NCBI RefSeq assembly: GCF_015832195.1
Contig: NC_052018.1
Span: forward strand, 39,995,052-40,059,051
Direction: 5' to 3'
Length of the DNA: 64,000 nt
From: Motacilla alba alba
Taxonomy: Eukaryota > Chordata > Aves > Passeriformes > Motacillidae
Position 1 is the first letter of the stretch; the number at the start of each line of letters is the position of its first letter. The notes beneath the pieces were generated by a model. The model had not been told where the DNA came from. It ran no database searches and saw nothing but the letters and a program-made list of their open reading frames with translations. The translations under genes were made by a program, and so were the position numbers. Positions 1-11,858 of the stretch are shown here, one piece after another.

Positions 1-545
1 TAAGTCTGTATCTCTACAGATGATCAAACACAAGAGTATTCCAAACATGACTGCTGATGATCCATCAACAATTCTTCCCTGGTTGTCATGTAGTAGAATC
101 CTCTTTAATTTAAATATTTTTGGTAATGCAGCAAATGATACTCCAAGTATTAGATAAGTACCCAGTTCTCCTTTTTGTGTTGTTGCTCTTTTCCCTCCCA
201 CCCACTTTAACATGTGTGAAAAGTAAAACATGTCTGTGAAAAGTAAAAATATTTTAGAATGTAAATATTTTATAATTAATCTAACAGAGGTATAATTGCT
301 AAATTTCTCAACTTTGAAATATGTATGCACCAATTAGAAACCACAGAGGGAACAGGGTAAAAAAAAAAAAACACTCAGAAAGACTCTCCTCATTACATTA
401 TAATGTCTTTAAAATATGTCACATGTTAGATCTAAATGGCTTGATGGGTAGCCATTTTAAGGACTTTTATGAATATAATCAATGTAATTCTCAGTAGTTA
501 TATTTCTAATAACCAATTTGCTGACTTCGTGTTCTTGTCAGGATA

Positions 546-585
<40 letters not shown>

Positions 586-1526
586 CATATGTTCTGTGAA
601 ATTTTTCTTTGCCCAGGTGAGCATTTAATCTTTCTTTCTCCCTAAAGGAATTATCCACATCCCTGAAATCAGAGGATCCTCCACTTATTTTTCCCGTCTG
701 TCAGACCTTCCAGCCATAAGACCTCAAGTCATAATGATCATCTTTTCAGCAGAGGGCAGCATATGGCATTCTCAGAGTCCATCAATTCCACTGTTTAATT
801 GGCTGCAGAAATCACTGCTGAGCTAAAGCTGATTCTGAAGCCCTTCCAACTCTTCTTGACTCTTAGGCAAGATTCAGATTTTGGTATCCTTTATGATTGT
901 ATGGAATATTTCTCAGGGGAATGATCTGTAGTAATGAATCCATTGAAGAAAATGAAAGTTGTTTTTTCTTTTTCTTTATTGTTACAAGAAAGAAATATTC
1001 ATCTGGTTGAAATTTTCTTAGTGATGATAGTAAAGATTACATTGTTCCAATAAATTGAATAGCTGCTAAATATTTGCATATCAGGTAATTTTCATCATTG
1101 GTAATCTTAAACCCTTGTCTTCATAATAATGGTAAATCTGTTGTGGGGAGAAAGGCTTGGCAAACCATTTGATATCGGGAATCAGACTGCCTAACACTCT
1201 GAGCTACTAATTCTGTTATACAGTAATTTCAAACAAAGAAACACTTTATTTCTTTAACAAAACTTTCCCCACATCCATTCTGTGTAGAAAGAATGAGTTT
1301 TCATCATGTTTTGTTATTCATATTTTGATTTTTTAATTATATCACATTTTATTATTTTTCTTTCCTTTTTTTAACTAACAACAAATGCTTTCTGATTTAC
1401 ATATGTTCAAAAGTTCTCAAAATTGCAGTTCATTTTTTTTGCATGCTGCAAAGACCTCTTGATAGATTATGAAGTTTAATACAGTTTTTACAATATCACA
1501 CAGTGTCTGTTTTCTATGAGCTACAA
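1..1526. other. Noncoding AT-rich stretch
   Basis: No open frame or splice-bounded segment here looks like a gene. The stretch contains a (TA)n microsatellite at 551-580 and a run of 12 A near 360. I recognise no transposon in it. It is either intergenic or deep intronic. Confidence 0.7.
551..580. repeat. (TA)15 microsatellite
   Basis: Thirty bases of uninterrupted TA dinucleotides are followed by a short CACAC run. Length polymorphism is expected at such a locus. Confidence 0.95.
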
Positions 1527-1670
1527 AATCATAGAATATTTTGGATTGTAAAGAACTTTTTATAGTCGTCCTTTCCAACCCATATGCGATGAGCAGGTAC
1601 ATCTTCAACTGGATTAGATTGCTTGAAGCCACAACCAACCTGGCCTTCAGTGTTTCTGTGGATGGGGCAT
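1527..1670 (-). mobile_element. CR1 LINE 3'-end fragment
   Basis: The left edge has the avian CR1 terminus read from the opposite strand (ATCATAGAAT, then a diverged GGTTGGAAAGGACC-like segment). It is followed by 'TCCAACCC', 'GATGAGCAGG', 'ACATCTTCAACT' and 'AACCTGGCCTTCAGTGTTTC', which match the CR1 3' region in order. The element therefore points leftwards and is 5'-truncated, as most CR1 copies are. The substitutions suggest an old insertion. Two short frames crossing this block are by-products of the repeat. Confidence 0.85.
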
Positions 1671-4600
1671 ACACAAAACTGTGTGGAATGACTGATTCTT
1701 GTAACCTTGATGGTTGGAAAAAAAATAAGAGAAGTAAATGTTTAAAGAATTGCTCAGCATTTTTTGTTTGGTGACTCTGGGAGAGTATATTGTTGTATGA
1801 GTCATCCTGAATTTTTGATTTGCTGTTGCTTTAAGTATCTGTTGTTTTTCACAGAAAGGCAGAAAATTTGTAGGTAGAGTATCTTTTGATAAAAATTCAT
1901 GCCAGCAAGTGTCTTGGCAGTGACAATGAATGCCCAAAACTCAAACGTAAAAATATTTTGTTGCTCCATGTACCATAATACCATAGGCATTAACATGAAA
2001 GAGGTATTTCTGAATCACTCTAAGGGGGAAAAAACCCAAACCTATTAATTTGCAGCTTTTAACTAGTTAATAGGTGGTGCTGGATTGATTGAGTCTTACT
2101 ATAAAGGAGACCAAAAACCTGTTGATTTTGCAGAAAGGAAAACCTATTCTACACATAGGTTGACATTTAAGCATGGTTGACATTAAAGACAATACCTTGA
2201 AAGAGGCTTGATTAGCTCAAACTGTTTGGAGGGCGAGGTAGAGGTTTATTGGTCTAGCAGCAAAAGGGTTTTATTCGAAGTGCTTAAGTGGTTCATCTTT
2301 GGCTGGGTATTAAGACTGCTGGTTTTCATGAAGATACATTTTGTGGATATGATGGTTAACTGTCTTAGGAAGTTTCATTCTAGGCCCTTAGAAACTTTTG
2401 AAGCGTTTGACTCAGTCACTTAAGCATTTTCCCACTGTTAATATAATGTGCTTGTACAGTTCCACTATACCTCCTGTTTAGTCTGTTTTAATTTTCATAT
2501 TTATTAAAAAAACTTCAAATGTATTTTCTGTGTATTAAATGTGTAACATTAATTTGTCTACTCCCATCTTTTTCAATTTTGTTTCTTCTTCTCATTTCTG
2601 GAAGTAGTATAGTGGAGGATCTGTTCTTTCTCCTCTTTGATATCCTCAGATATCTGTATCCTTCCATAGAAATTTTTCCAACCTTATTACTGACTAGCAA
2701 AGAAGCACACAGAAGTGAGTGTGACAGCCTATGTAATTTAGAACACTTAATTTATCTATTATATCATCCATGGAGTGATAGCATAATTTGGCAATTTTAA
2801 GGGTGGCATAACCACCCAGTGAGTGGTTAAACCTCTACAGTGTAGCATGTCTGACATACGGTTTAGCAGCTGAAATTTACTCTCTAAAAAACCCTAAAAG
2901 ATCCCTCGAAGAACTTCAGCTTGGAATGCTTCCTGAGTACAAACACTGCTTGTGGTGCTTCAGTAAAGAAATCTTGGAGCCTTCAACTATTGTTTCAAAA
3001 TATTTGAAATCGTTATGGCACTGCATACACTGGGAAAATGTACTTCTAAACAAAGAGTTTTGAGCCATTCCTCATTTTTCCTGACCCTGAGGTTAATATG
3101 TATTCTGAAAGTCCTTTAAAACAAGCTGAGAAGGTTATTGAACTTATGCTAGGGAAAATATTGTCTCAAGACTTTTTCTGAGTTTTCTCTCTATTTTCTC
3201 ACAGCAGAGGACAAGCTCTCAATATTGGGTATAAACTTTCCATTTTCTATATAGGTTATATCACCATCATAGTTAAATAGTTTCCTGCTATCATTTAAGA
3301 CTTGCTTAAGGCTATTTCACACTATTTTAACTGTTGAAAATTACTTAAGCAGGAGCTTTGCATCACTTTTGTTTCTGGGAGTGCCCACTTTTGGCAATTA
3401 AATAGAACCTTGAAGTAGCATAGCTATACAAACCTTATAGGATTTTGAATTCCAGCTTGCATAGCTTCGTCACATTTGCTTTAATCCAGAACAGCCACTT
3501 CATCTTCAACCTCTCAGCCCTGCTGCTCAAGGGAAACATACAAAATACCTTCAGAAGATAATTCTGGAACTAAAATTCATAACTCTGCTGGGCACTAAAA
3601 ACCATGGACTCAACAGAGACATTGGTTTTATGGCACATTATATTTTTTGCCACCCTAGGATAACCTTTCCATGCTGCACAGACAATAAATTACTTGTGAC
3701 TCTTTTCCTCTCCATCTCTCTGTCCCATAGGACCAAACAAATGTATTGTCTTTCCCTTTGTAATATTTCTCTGCTTCATATTTATGAGCTCTATTATCTT
3801 TTAGTAAATTCAATTGATTTGATTAAATTAAAAACCAAAGCACTTTTTCTTAACTTTTATTTAATTTGAAAGATTGGTATTTCTACTTTAGGCTGGAGGA
3901 AAGTTTTGAATACCTGAAAGCTTATAATTTTTCCCTCAAATATTAAATTTAGTCTACTAGAAGATAGCAACACTTATTATAAACTGTACATATTTGTACT
4001 GTTAGAAGACATGGCTAGAGTAGTACCACTTAATGCACATTAACGAGATGATTACATAGAACTAATTTCTCCCATTTGTTTCCAGGAGTTTATTGTATTT
4101 CAGTCTTTTAATAAACAATTTTACCTGTCCAAACTCCAAGGTAACTATGTTTTTGTATTTTTAGTATTTTCTATTTATTATTCTTGTGTTATTGTGCATG
4201 TGGTTTATAAAGCATTTTGAGACTGAATTGGCTGAGGAGTGGTATGTATTTGTCCTGTTTCTTATTTTCCAACAGAAAGGGAAGCAAATAAAGAAAAAAA
4301 ATGCACTTGATCACCAATACCCCTGTTTCCAAGATTAAACACTCTACAGAATTTGTTAATTTCTTGGTGCTCAGTGACATCCTCTGAAAAGGTGGTAAAC
4401 TTCAAGCTGTATCATCAGTAATTCAACTCTATTCAGTTTCTAATACAGTCAATAGTGTTTGATGAAGCTGGGAAATGCTGAAATGCTGACAGTTTTTAAG
4501 ATAATCCTTTAAATGGTGGTTGCCAGTACCAATAAATTTTAAAACAAAAACAAATCTCTCAAAAAAATGCAATAAAATGGTGTGTGCATTATTACATACT

Positions 4601-7600
4601 CTTCACATCAGAGATTTCTCAGTGAAAAAAAACCCAAAAATAAATAGCACATGCTGTCTCTGCAGGTCTCAGACATCACAGGAGATTCTTCTGAATACAC
4701 CCTCATGGTTTAGTGCTTATTCTTAGGTGGGAGAAGCAATGCCATAAATTCGAATCTTGTGCTTGTCTCTGGTTTTATAAAACTTCAGTAAAACAAATGA
4801 AGAAAACCAAAGAAGGGACAGTATTTGGGCTCATGGCATTATGACATTCCATCTGAGTAGACAACACAAATAGCCTGCAGCATAGATCAACTTTATCTGT
4901 GGTCTTGTCATGTTTCATAAACTGGAGCAAAACTGGGCTTGGTCAGCATAAGATACAAAGCCTGTAAGAAAACTGTTCATAATTCACAGAGTGCATGTAG
5001 TTCAGCTGTTTTGCAGGGTTTTTTCAAGATCTGTAGAATGTCTTATTACAATTAAAGGGGATATTTTTTTTCTCAGTGGAGGATGATAGGAGAAGAAACC
5101 CAAATAACCCAAATTTTTAATTAACATCCTTCCCTTACTACTTCTCTCTCTCTCTTTTTTTTTTTTTATTTATTTTAGATTTGATTGCTTTTTTTCAATA
5201 TTTTTGCAAATGCATCTGGTGGTTTTCACTGGTCTTTACTATTAAATGTGATTGGACTAGATTTAGCTTCAATCACCTTAAGAAATTTAGATTTTCGTCT
5301 GGTTATTTTTCTTTATCTGACTAAACACAAGTACTGTCTTTTTTTTTTGGTGTGTATGGGCCAAACTAGCAAAATTAAAATTCAAAGACATAGGTGTGTG
5401 TTTTGTAATAACATCAGGAAGCTAGTAATTTGTTGTGTGGTTTATTATATCATATTTAAAATCTAAACATAAATCTTTGTTATAACAAATCCAGAACACT
5501 CTCAAGACTAGTGATTTTTGAACATGGTGCTCATCTGCTACTGACCCTCTAGGAGAGATTCAGTATTATTTCAAATGCTCTTTGTTATGACAAGCACTTA
5601 ATGATAGAAAGCACTTAATGATAGAAACTTTCTGGCAGAAACTACTGCTGTAGCATTGGTCCTAGCTGGTCTACTGAGTAAAGACCTGTTAAAAATCCAG
5701 TCTCAGTCCTCACTCTACCCTTTTGTTTAATACAGAAACTGTGTATCATTTTTATTATATGATAGTATCTCATATTCCTAACCTAGACCCAAAATAACAG
5801 TGGAGTTGGAGTTTAAAATTATTTTTCTATTTTATAATTAGATTCTGCTAATGGAACACAAATTGTGTGTTTAAATTATATTTTCTGTTTAATTTATATT
5901 TTTATTTTGTTCTTAAATATATCATGCTATTAAAAATAAACCTATTCTTTTCTTGCATATGTGCAGTTCGAAAATTCTAAGGTTTTCATTAATTTTGTGA
6001 AATTTCAGTTGCATAACACTGCAGTATTTGTCGCACCAAAAGAAAGAATTTAAATCTGTCCTTGTCCTCCCGCCAATAGAATTTAATAAAATTATGAATC
6101 TTCTTTCTTGATAGGTTAGTGAAATTAAATTGTGTTCCAGTGTACATAAGTAAATTTTAATCTTTGCTGGTGAAACCAAAGCATTTTCTTAAAAATCTGT
6201 TGCTGTAGGAACAGAGGATTAAGGCAGGTTGAAGCACTGACCTGTACAGGATCTCTCACCCTGTACAACATTAATAATGGATGTCACTATTTACTAGCTC
6301 TCAAGAGCCCACTTTAGAATATATCATATTTACTGTGAAACTTGAATAAAGGCAGATGCTGAAGAAACTGTGTTGTATGCAATCAGCCATGGGTGAGCTT
6401 ATTATTATAAACCCTGAATGAATCCTGACTGCTTCCAGGACTTCTACTGTCCTTCTTCCTAGCCTTTTAAAAATACCTCTTACCCTCTATTTAGAGTTTA
6501 GACAAGTAGTCTCAATTTGGCATTTTGGAATGCCAGATTTAACAAAATTTTTTTAATGTGATGTGTTCTATGTATGATTAATTAATACTGGGAGTTCTCT
6601 TAGAAGGGTGTTTTGAGTGGAAATGCCATCCTTTGGCACTTGCTAATTTCCTCATGGAATGTGTGTTGGCATTCGTTACCTCCAAGGAAGACAATGTTGC
6701 TCTTTGAAGAAACAAACTCACACCCTTCCAAGAACAAAGCTTTAACTATCCCTGTGGCCCAGCAGGTGGAATTAAGACGTGTAGTTCCATTGTGTTTTCC
6801 AGTTTCAGTGGAATGGTGAGATTGGGAACTAAGGATTTGGTTCCAGGCTGTAGAGAACAGCTAGTCTGAAGGTTATGGAGTCTTCTGGTTGGTTCTTTAC
6901 AGCCTGGCTGAGTTTTACTTACCATTTGTTCTTTTTCCTTCTTTCTTTTTTCCCCAGGTCTCTTTACCTCAGTAATCTTGATTGCACATTTCCTGCACTT
7001 GTTCGGCTCTTCCCTTCTCTGATCTGTCTCTTCCCAAGTCATGTAATGCTGGACATTTTCACACTCACTCTCATTCCTGACACTTCTTTTTTCCTTCTGT
7101 TTAACCAGTTGTGCTTTGAATCACTTGAACTAGCTGACTTTTTCTCCACTGAGGTCCCACTCAGTCCACCTAGGCAAATAGTTTTTTTATTTCAGTCTCT
7201 CACTCAGTTCATGGCATGGTAGTTTTTCTGAACCCTCTTTTGTTTTCACGCAATAATCCCACTGCTCAGGTGCTTAGCTCTCAGTCCTAGCCATCCTAAT
7301 CAGTGAATCCAAGGCCTCTAACATAAATCAGGAGTTTTACTTATGCCCTTTCTAGTCTTTCTTTCATTCTACTGACACACAGATTCTTCTCTCTCCAATT
7401 TACCCTCTGTTAGTACTGCCTTTGGAGAGTATAGGCAAGAAAATCTCTTTGTTTCCCCATAATATGGATTGGAATATAGCAAAAAAGTGCAATTTTGGAG
7501 AAATATAGGAAAAGTCTTGGGGTGGTGAATACTTTGTGCAGGTGGAATTATTAATGAGTTTGGTTTTCAGCTGCTACATGTCTCTCCTGCCCTTGTGATT

Positions 7601-7664
7601 ACAAATTTCAAAATCTTATTGCCTTGTGGCCAAGTTTGGGTAAATTTTCATATGCTGATATTAG
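1671..7664. other. Noncoding stretch with minor simple repeats
   Basis: About 6 kb without a recognisable gene. Open frames of 60-115 codons occur on both strands but lack ATG-to-splice structure, codon bias or any family motif that I can see. The frame at 6875-7222 runs through a strong polypyrimidine tract and is not credible as protein. The only structured element noticed is the 17-bp tandem duplication at 5593-5626. Confidence 0.65.
5593..5626. repeat. Perfect 17-bp tandem duplication
   Basis: The unit AGCACTTAATGATAGAA occurs twice back to back with no mismatch, which suggests a recent local duplication by slippage. Confidence 0.9.
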
Positions 7665-7808
7665 TTCTGAGATTAGTTCAATTGGTTAGTGCATTGTGGT
7701 CATGGTGCCAAGATTGTGGGTTCAATCCCCATGTGGGCCATTCGTTTAGGAGTTGGACTTGATCTTTGTAGGTCCTGTCCTACTCAGAATATGCAGTGAT
7801 TCTGTGAT
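7665..7808 (+). mobile_element. tRNA-Ile-derived SINE with CR1-like tail (TguSINE1 type)
   Basis: The first ~76 bases fold onto a tRNA-Ile template. There is an A-box-like TTAGTTCAATTGG near 7673 and a B-box GGTTCAATCCC at 7719-7729, and the acceptor-stem end reads GGGCCA. The remaining ~68 bases match the 3' end of CR1 (GAGTTGGACTTGAT, then GGTCCTGTCC, then ACTCAGAATAT) and finish with the repeated GTGATTCTGTGAT terminus. This tRNA-Ile head joined to a CR1 tail is known from zebra finch and other passerines, where CR1 machinery mobilises it. It is a retroposon, not a functional tRNA gene: the anticodon region is degraded and the stems are mismatched. Confidence 0.88.
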
Positions 7809-10570
7809 TATGACTGAGACCCAAAATTTTCTGCAAAGGAAGTAGGCTGAATTCTTTTAAAGGTAAAATAATGTAGTCTCCCCACCCACTTTCTTTTTGG
7901 GAGCAAATAATTGGTGTAGATGAAACTACACTTGTTAACGTTTTCTTCAGTGCCATTTGAAGTTGTTAGATTATTACTTATACCTGTGAAATATTCTTTG
8001 AATTGCTGAGTTTGCCTTTGAAGTTGTTTGAGTGGGTTTACCAACCCTGCTTTCTAGGATGGATTTATACTTTTTTTGGAAAGCAAGAATCTACCGTTAG
8101 TAGATTACTGGTTAGTAATTTTATGGAAATTTTCACCTTGAAAAAAATGAGTAAGTTCTGCAGATCTCTAATTTATTACAAGCAAAATACTTTGATTTGA
8201 AGAACAGCAAAGAAAATGTTGAGCAATATAGTATCAGAGGATAGAAATATCTCCAAAACACTTTTACCAATACCTCAAAGGTGTCAGTCCTTTCCTGAAA
8301 AATATGAGGTTCTACCATTGCATCTCTCTACAGGAGAATGAGCCTGTATTTTCCTTTATCTAAAAGAAAGCTCTGGTGATCTAAGTTGTTCTAGGTAGAC
8401 TGATTTTGATCTTTTGTTCTGGAAATGTTTTATACTGCATGAATTATACAGGGTGGATATACATCATCAATTTGTTCAGGTTTTTTCTTAATTCTCTTTG
8501 CAGTCCCAATTCCTCTATATCCTCCTCAGTCTCTGACTTACTCCAGATACAGACCAACTACATTGCCCTAACCTGGCTGTGGAGATCAAAATGCCTTTAG
8601 GCTGCATTAGAATTGGTAGGAAAAGACTTTGGTTGAAATCCAGTCTGAATCATGTTTGCAGTAGGTTTAACAGTAATGTCTTTTTTGTTTTGTTTTGTTC
8701 TGATTCTATCACCATTTAGGTAAATATCCCATACAAAGTAGACTGGCATTAGAAGAAGAAACACAAAGCTAAAAAAATATCCTTTAGCCTTGTGCATTGT
8801 CCTGGATAACATTAGGTGAAATTTTCATCTTCTTACAGGTGGGAGCTGAAACTTAATCTTTCATAATCTTCATGGCTTCCTTTCCATTGATTACTGGAGC
8901 TCATTTCATGGAGCTGTAATCTGATTGCTTAGCTAGACAACAAAAATAAATTGCAGTTCCCACCATCTCAATCCTTAGCCCCGGAAAACAGTGTGGAAAA
9001 TTGCTAGTGCCCAATGCTAGTGCATAATTAAGATTTGAGGAGGGACTTTGGAAATTTAGATTGCTTACGTCTGCCTGTAAAAATGCCTTGTAAGGCTTTG
9101 TCTGTGCTTTTGATAGTAATCAGCATCCCGAAACACTCTAATGAAGTTATAGGGATTCCATATAATAGGCTTTACTAGACCTTATCAGAAGTAGCTAACT
9201 GGTAGGATCTCATTCAAGATCTGTTTTTTAGATCTAACTGTGCAGATACTTTCAGTATATTTTTTCAGCATGGCAGTGTTTATTAAAGATCATAGGTTTA
9301 TATTATTGTGGACTGCAAGATATGAGATTAACTGTTTTTATCTGTCGCACCTTAATTTGTGCCTAATGTTAAAAAGAGCTAATCTTGGGTGTGGAGTGGA
9401 ATTCAGTCACTGGCTGTTTTGTCCTAATTCTTGGACTTTCAAGAAGGATGCATCTGAAAGATGTGTCTGAGGAAAGACAGAAGTATATATATTCAAATTT
9501 AATTTATATCTAACTGCTGTTTCAAAAGACTGTTTGAATTATAAGTGCTGCAAACACTACAAGAATATAAATGAACATGGCTGCCCATGACGTGCAAAAC
9601 TATATTGTCCCATACATTTCAAAATAATTTTTAAATTCTGATGTTGTACAGCTCTTAAAATGTACCTAAACAAAGGGGAATGTAGGTGGAAAAGTAAATT
9701 GGATCTCTACCACTGTTTACGCCTAATATCACATCTAGTTAAAAGATGTCCTTCTTGTTGTTTTATCACAGATGCAACACCAGTATATTACTCAGGATCA
9801 TTTTGTTATTTGCTACTGCCATACTTTTAAAACCAGGATCTAGTGCCTAAGAGTAAGCATGTACAGAATAAACTTTCAACCAGATATTAATAATGCCTAA
9901 TTAAGATACCTGTAGTATTTCTCATATGCATAATCTTGACTTTGTCATCTTTTCTGTAATTCATTTTTCTAGGCAATTTGTGATCATAAGACTCCATTTT
10001 AAACTGATATTTCATAGAATATATTACAAAAGGACTTAGACCAGATATTCAGATATTTAGATTAGTAATTGTTATTAAAATTGCTATACATTGAAGTGAT
10101 CATCTTCCATTTTGATATTGAACACTGAAATTTTTCAGAGAATGCCGTTTGACCTTCAGATTTAGTGAACAGCTTGAGATTGGCAAACCACTGGATAAAA
10201 CTAGTCAAACTTGTATAATAAAACAGGAGTGGAAAAAGAAAATATTAATGTAAGTAAAGCTGCAAAGTAGTTTATGTTTTAATTTTTGAATTTGTGTGAA
10301 TAAAATCATATGGCTCAATATCACTTAGCTTTTAGATACTGTCAAACAGCATAAGCCTCTTAGAGTCCCAAAATAATGTTATGTTTTGCTTTTATCTTTT
10401 TAGTTTAATATTGAAACTAAATTTTAAAAAATCTAAGACTTCATTTTTTTTATCTAAAGAAGAGGAAAATAAAATACAGCCACCTCTGGGTAAATCCTCA
10501 CTGTGAACAACAATAACAAAAGAAGATGCTTACACTTTTATCCCTTGTGGATTTCTTTTTAATATTTCAG
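7809..10570. other. Noncoding region upstream of the convertase-like exon
   Basis: No repeat or gene recognised. If the exon at 10571 is real, its 5' UTR exon and promoter should lie in this stretch or further left, because the ATG exon begins at a splice acceptor. I see no CpG-rich segment that would mark a promoter. A T-rich tract with repeated TTTTG occurs near 8680-8700. Confidence 0.55.
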
Positions 10571-10748
10571 AGCAATGAACATATGGCTGTTACTATCAGC
10601 ACTGGTGTATTTGCGGCGATGCCTATCAACATCCACCAGAGAGCAGGGCAGCTCCAAAACCCACATCTTTTATGCTGTGGAAATTGATGGAGACAGCAAC
10701 ACAGCCAGCTTCTTGGCCAAACAACATGGAATGCAGTTCATTTCAAAG
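10571..10748 (+). CDS. 5' coding exon of a proprotein-convertase-like (subtilisin/kexin family) precursor
   Basis: The exon follows a pyrimidine-rich acceptor (TTTCTTTTTAATATTTCAG), starts with 4 nt of 5' UTR and opens with ATG at 10575. It encodes 58 residues and stops at an AAAG|GTCAGC donor in phase 0. Residues 3-13 form a hydrophobic signal-peptide core (WLLLSALVYL), then a Ser/Thr-rich linker. Residues 31-58 fit the start of the inhibitory pro-domain of convertases: F32, A34-V35-E36-I37, G39, A44, L47-A48, H51-G52. This follows the 'WAVxIxGG...A..AxxHGF' pattern of furin, PCSK5/6 and others. As I recall, those genes also end their first coding exon about six residues after His-Gly, in phase 0, as here. 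The sequence is too divergent for me to assign a named paralogue. If real, it is a secretory-pathway serine protease whose pro-region assists folding and is removed autocatalytically. The rest of the protein is not in this exon. Confidence 0.6.
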
Positions 10749-11772
10749 GTCAGCGCATATTTAAACTTGCTTCATTACTCCCACCTTTATGCTTGAGATT
10801 TTCATTTTTTTAAAATCAGTTTACCTAGAGGTTCCTTTAGAGACAGAAAAATGAAAGTGCTGAATCCTATTTTCATTTGGGGATATCAAGCTTTTTATCA
10901 AATTATAGAGGTGGCGTTTCAGAATATTTCATATCTGATCAGAAGGAAAATCCAAAAATAATTTTCTCTTTATTCAGGAGTCTTTCAGCCACTGGGACTG
11001 TTTTATTTATTACTTAATATTGTGCTCCAGTCAATCATTTTGAATTCAGACAGGAAAATGGAATTTTTATTTTTAAAAGGAAAAAATCCAGAGGAAAAAT
11101 GCTATTGGAATAAAGGAGATTTTATTATTTTAAAAAATAAAAATATGTCTTCTCTTCCTCTGCTATCTGTTTTATTTTCTTTTAATCACAGTGCATTAAT
11201 ATGAAGACATGTATTAAACAAAGGATCTGACATAAAATTGCACATTTGTTAATTACAGGCATTTTTTCCCAGAGCATTTCTACAGTATTTATCACCGAGC
11301 TTGAGAAATTATGGCCTTGTAACGCAATAAAGGAAAAATGTTTTTCTTCCTTTGGAATAGCATCTCAATGCACATATTTTCTGTATATGTACTGTGTATG
11401 TGTGTATAAACATGAAGTGTGTATTTATATTACATCTAGCTTTATTTTAACTTTCTGTTGGAAGAAGGTTATTCCTGAGCTGTGTGTTAGTACCTTGGGA
11501 CACAGTCCAAATAGAAGAAACACATCAATATCTTTCATTTACTGTTTCTGTTACTGGTCTGCAAAACTGGACATGTATACCAGTGACTCAGTGTTAAATT
11601 TTCCTGTTGCTTCTAGTCTAGAAGCACATTGCATCAGTTGAAGTAGATCACAAATAAATTATTAAAACTTTTAATATGTTAATCTGTTGCAGCCTTCATT
11701 CATTGACCTGAAAGTTCTTTGCCAATTTTAATGAATTAAGCCTTGAAGTGCTCCTTTTGCTTTTATCTCTGC

Positions 11773-11858
11773 TTCTCAGATGTGAAAAGCAGAGGTAGAG
11801 TAAGTAAAACAATTTGTTCAAGATCCACACAGGAAGTCTGAGGCCCAGTGAGAAATGG
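11773..11858 (-). mobile_element. Ancient MIR/CORE-type SINE relic
   Basis: The order CTCAGATGTGAAAAGCAGAGG, then AGTAAAACAATTTGTTCAAG, then ATCCACACAGGAAGTCTGAGG parallels the reverse strand of MIR-like elements ('cagatg-gaaactgaggc', 'aagtgacttgcccaag', 'gtcacacaggaagt'). It is a heavily mutated fragment without ends. The resemblance is to remembered consensus features, not an alignment. Confidence 0.5.

Noticed and set aside
1160..1225. Reverse-strand A-box/B-box-like pair, considered as a tRNA or SINE
   Set aside because: The spacing between the boxes is too short and no stems can be formed.
7665..7740. Functional tRNA-Ile gene
   Set aside because: The anticodon arm is degraded and the sequence runs directly into a CR1-type tail, so it is a SINE.
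11246..11641. 131-codon + frame, the longest in the window
   Set aside because: It has low information content (Cys/Tyr/Phe-rich from TG/TA-rich DNA) and no motif, and it does not begin or end at splice signals.
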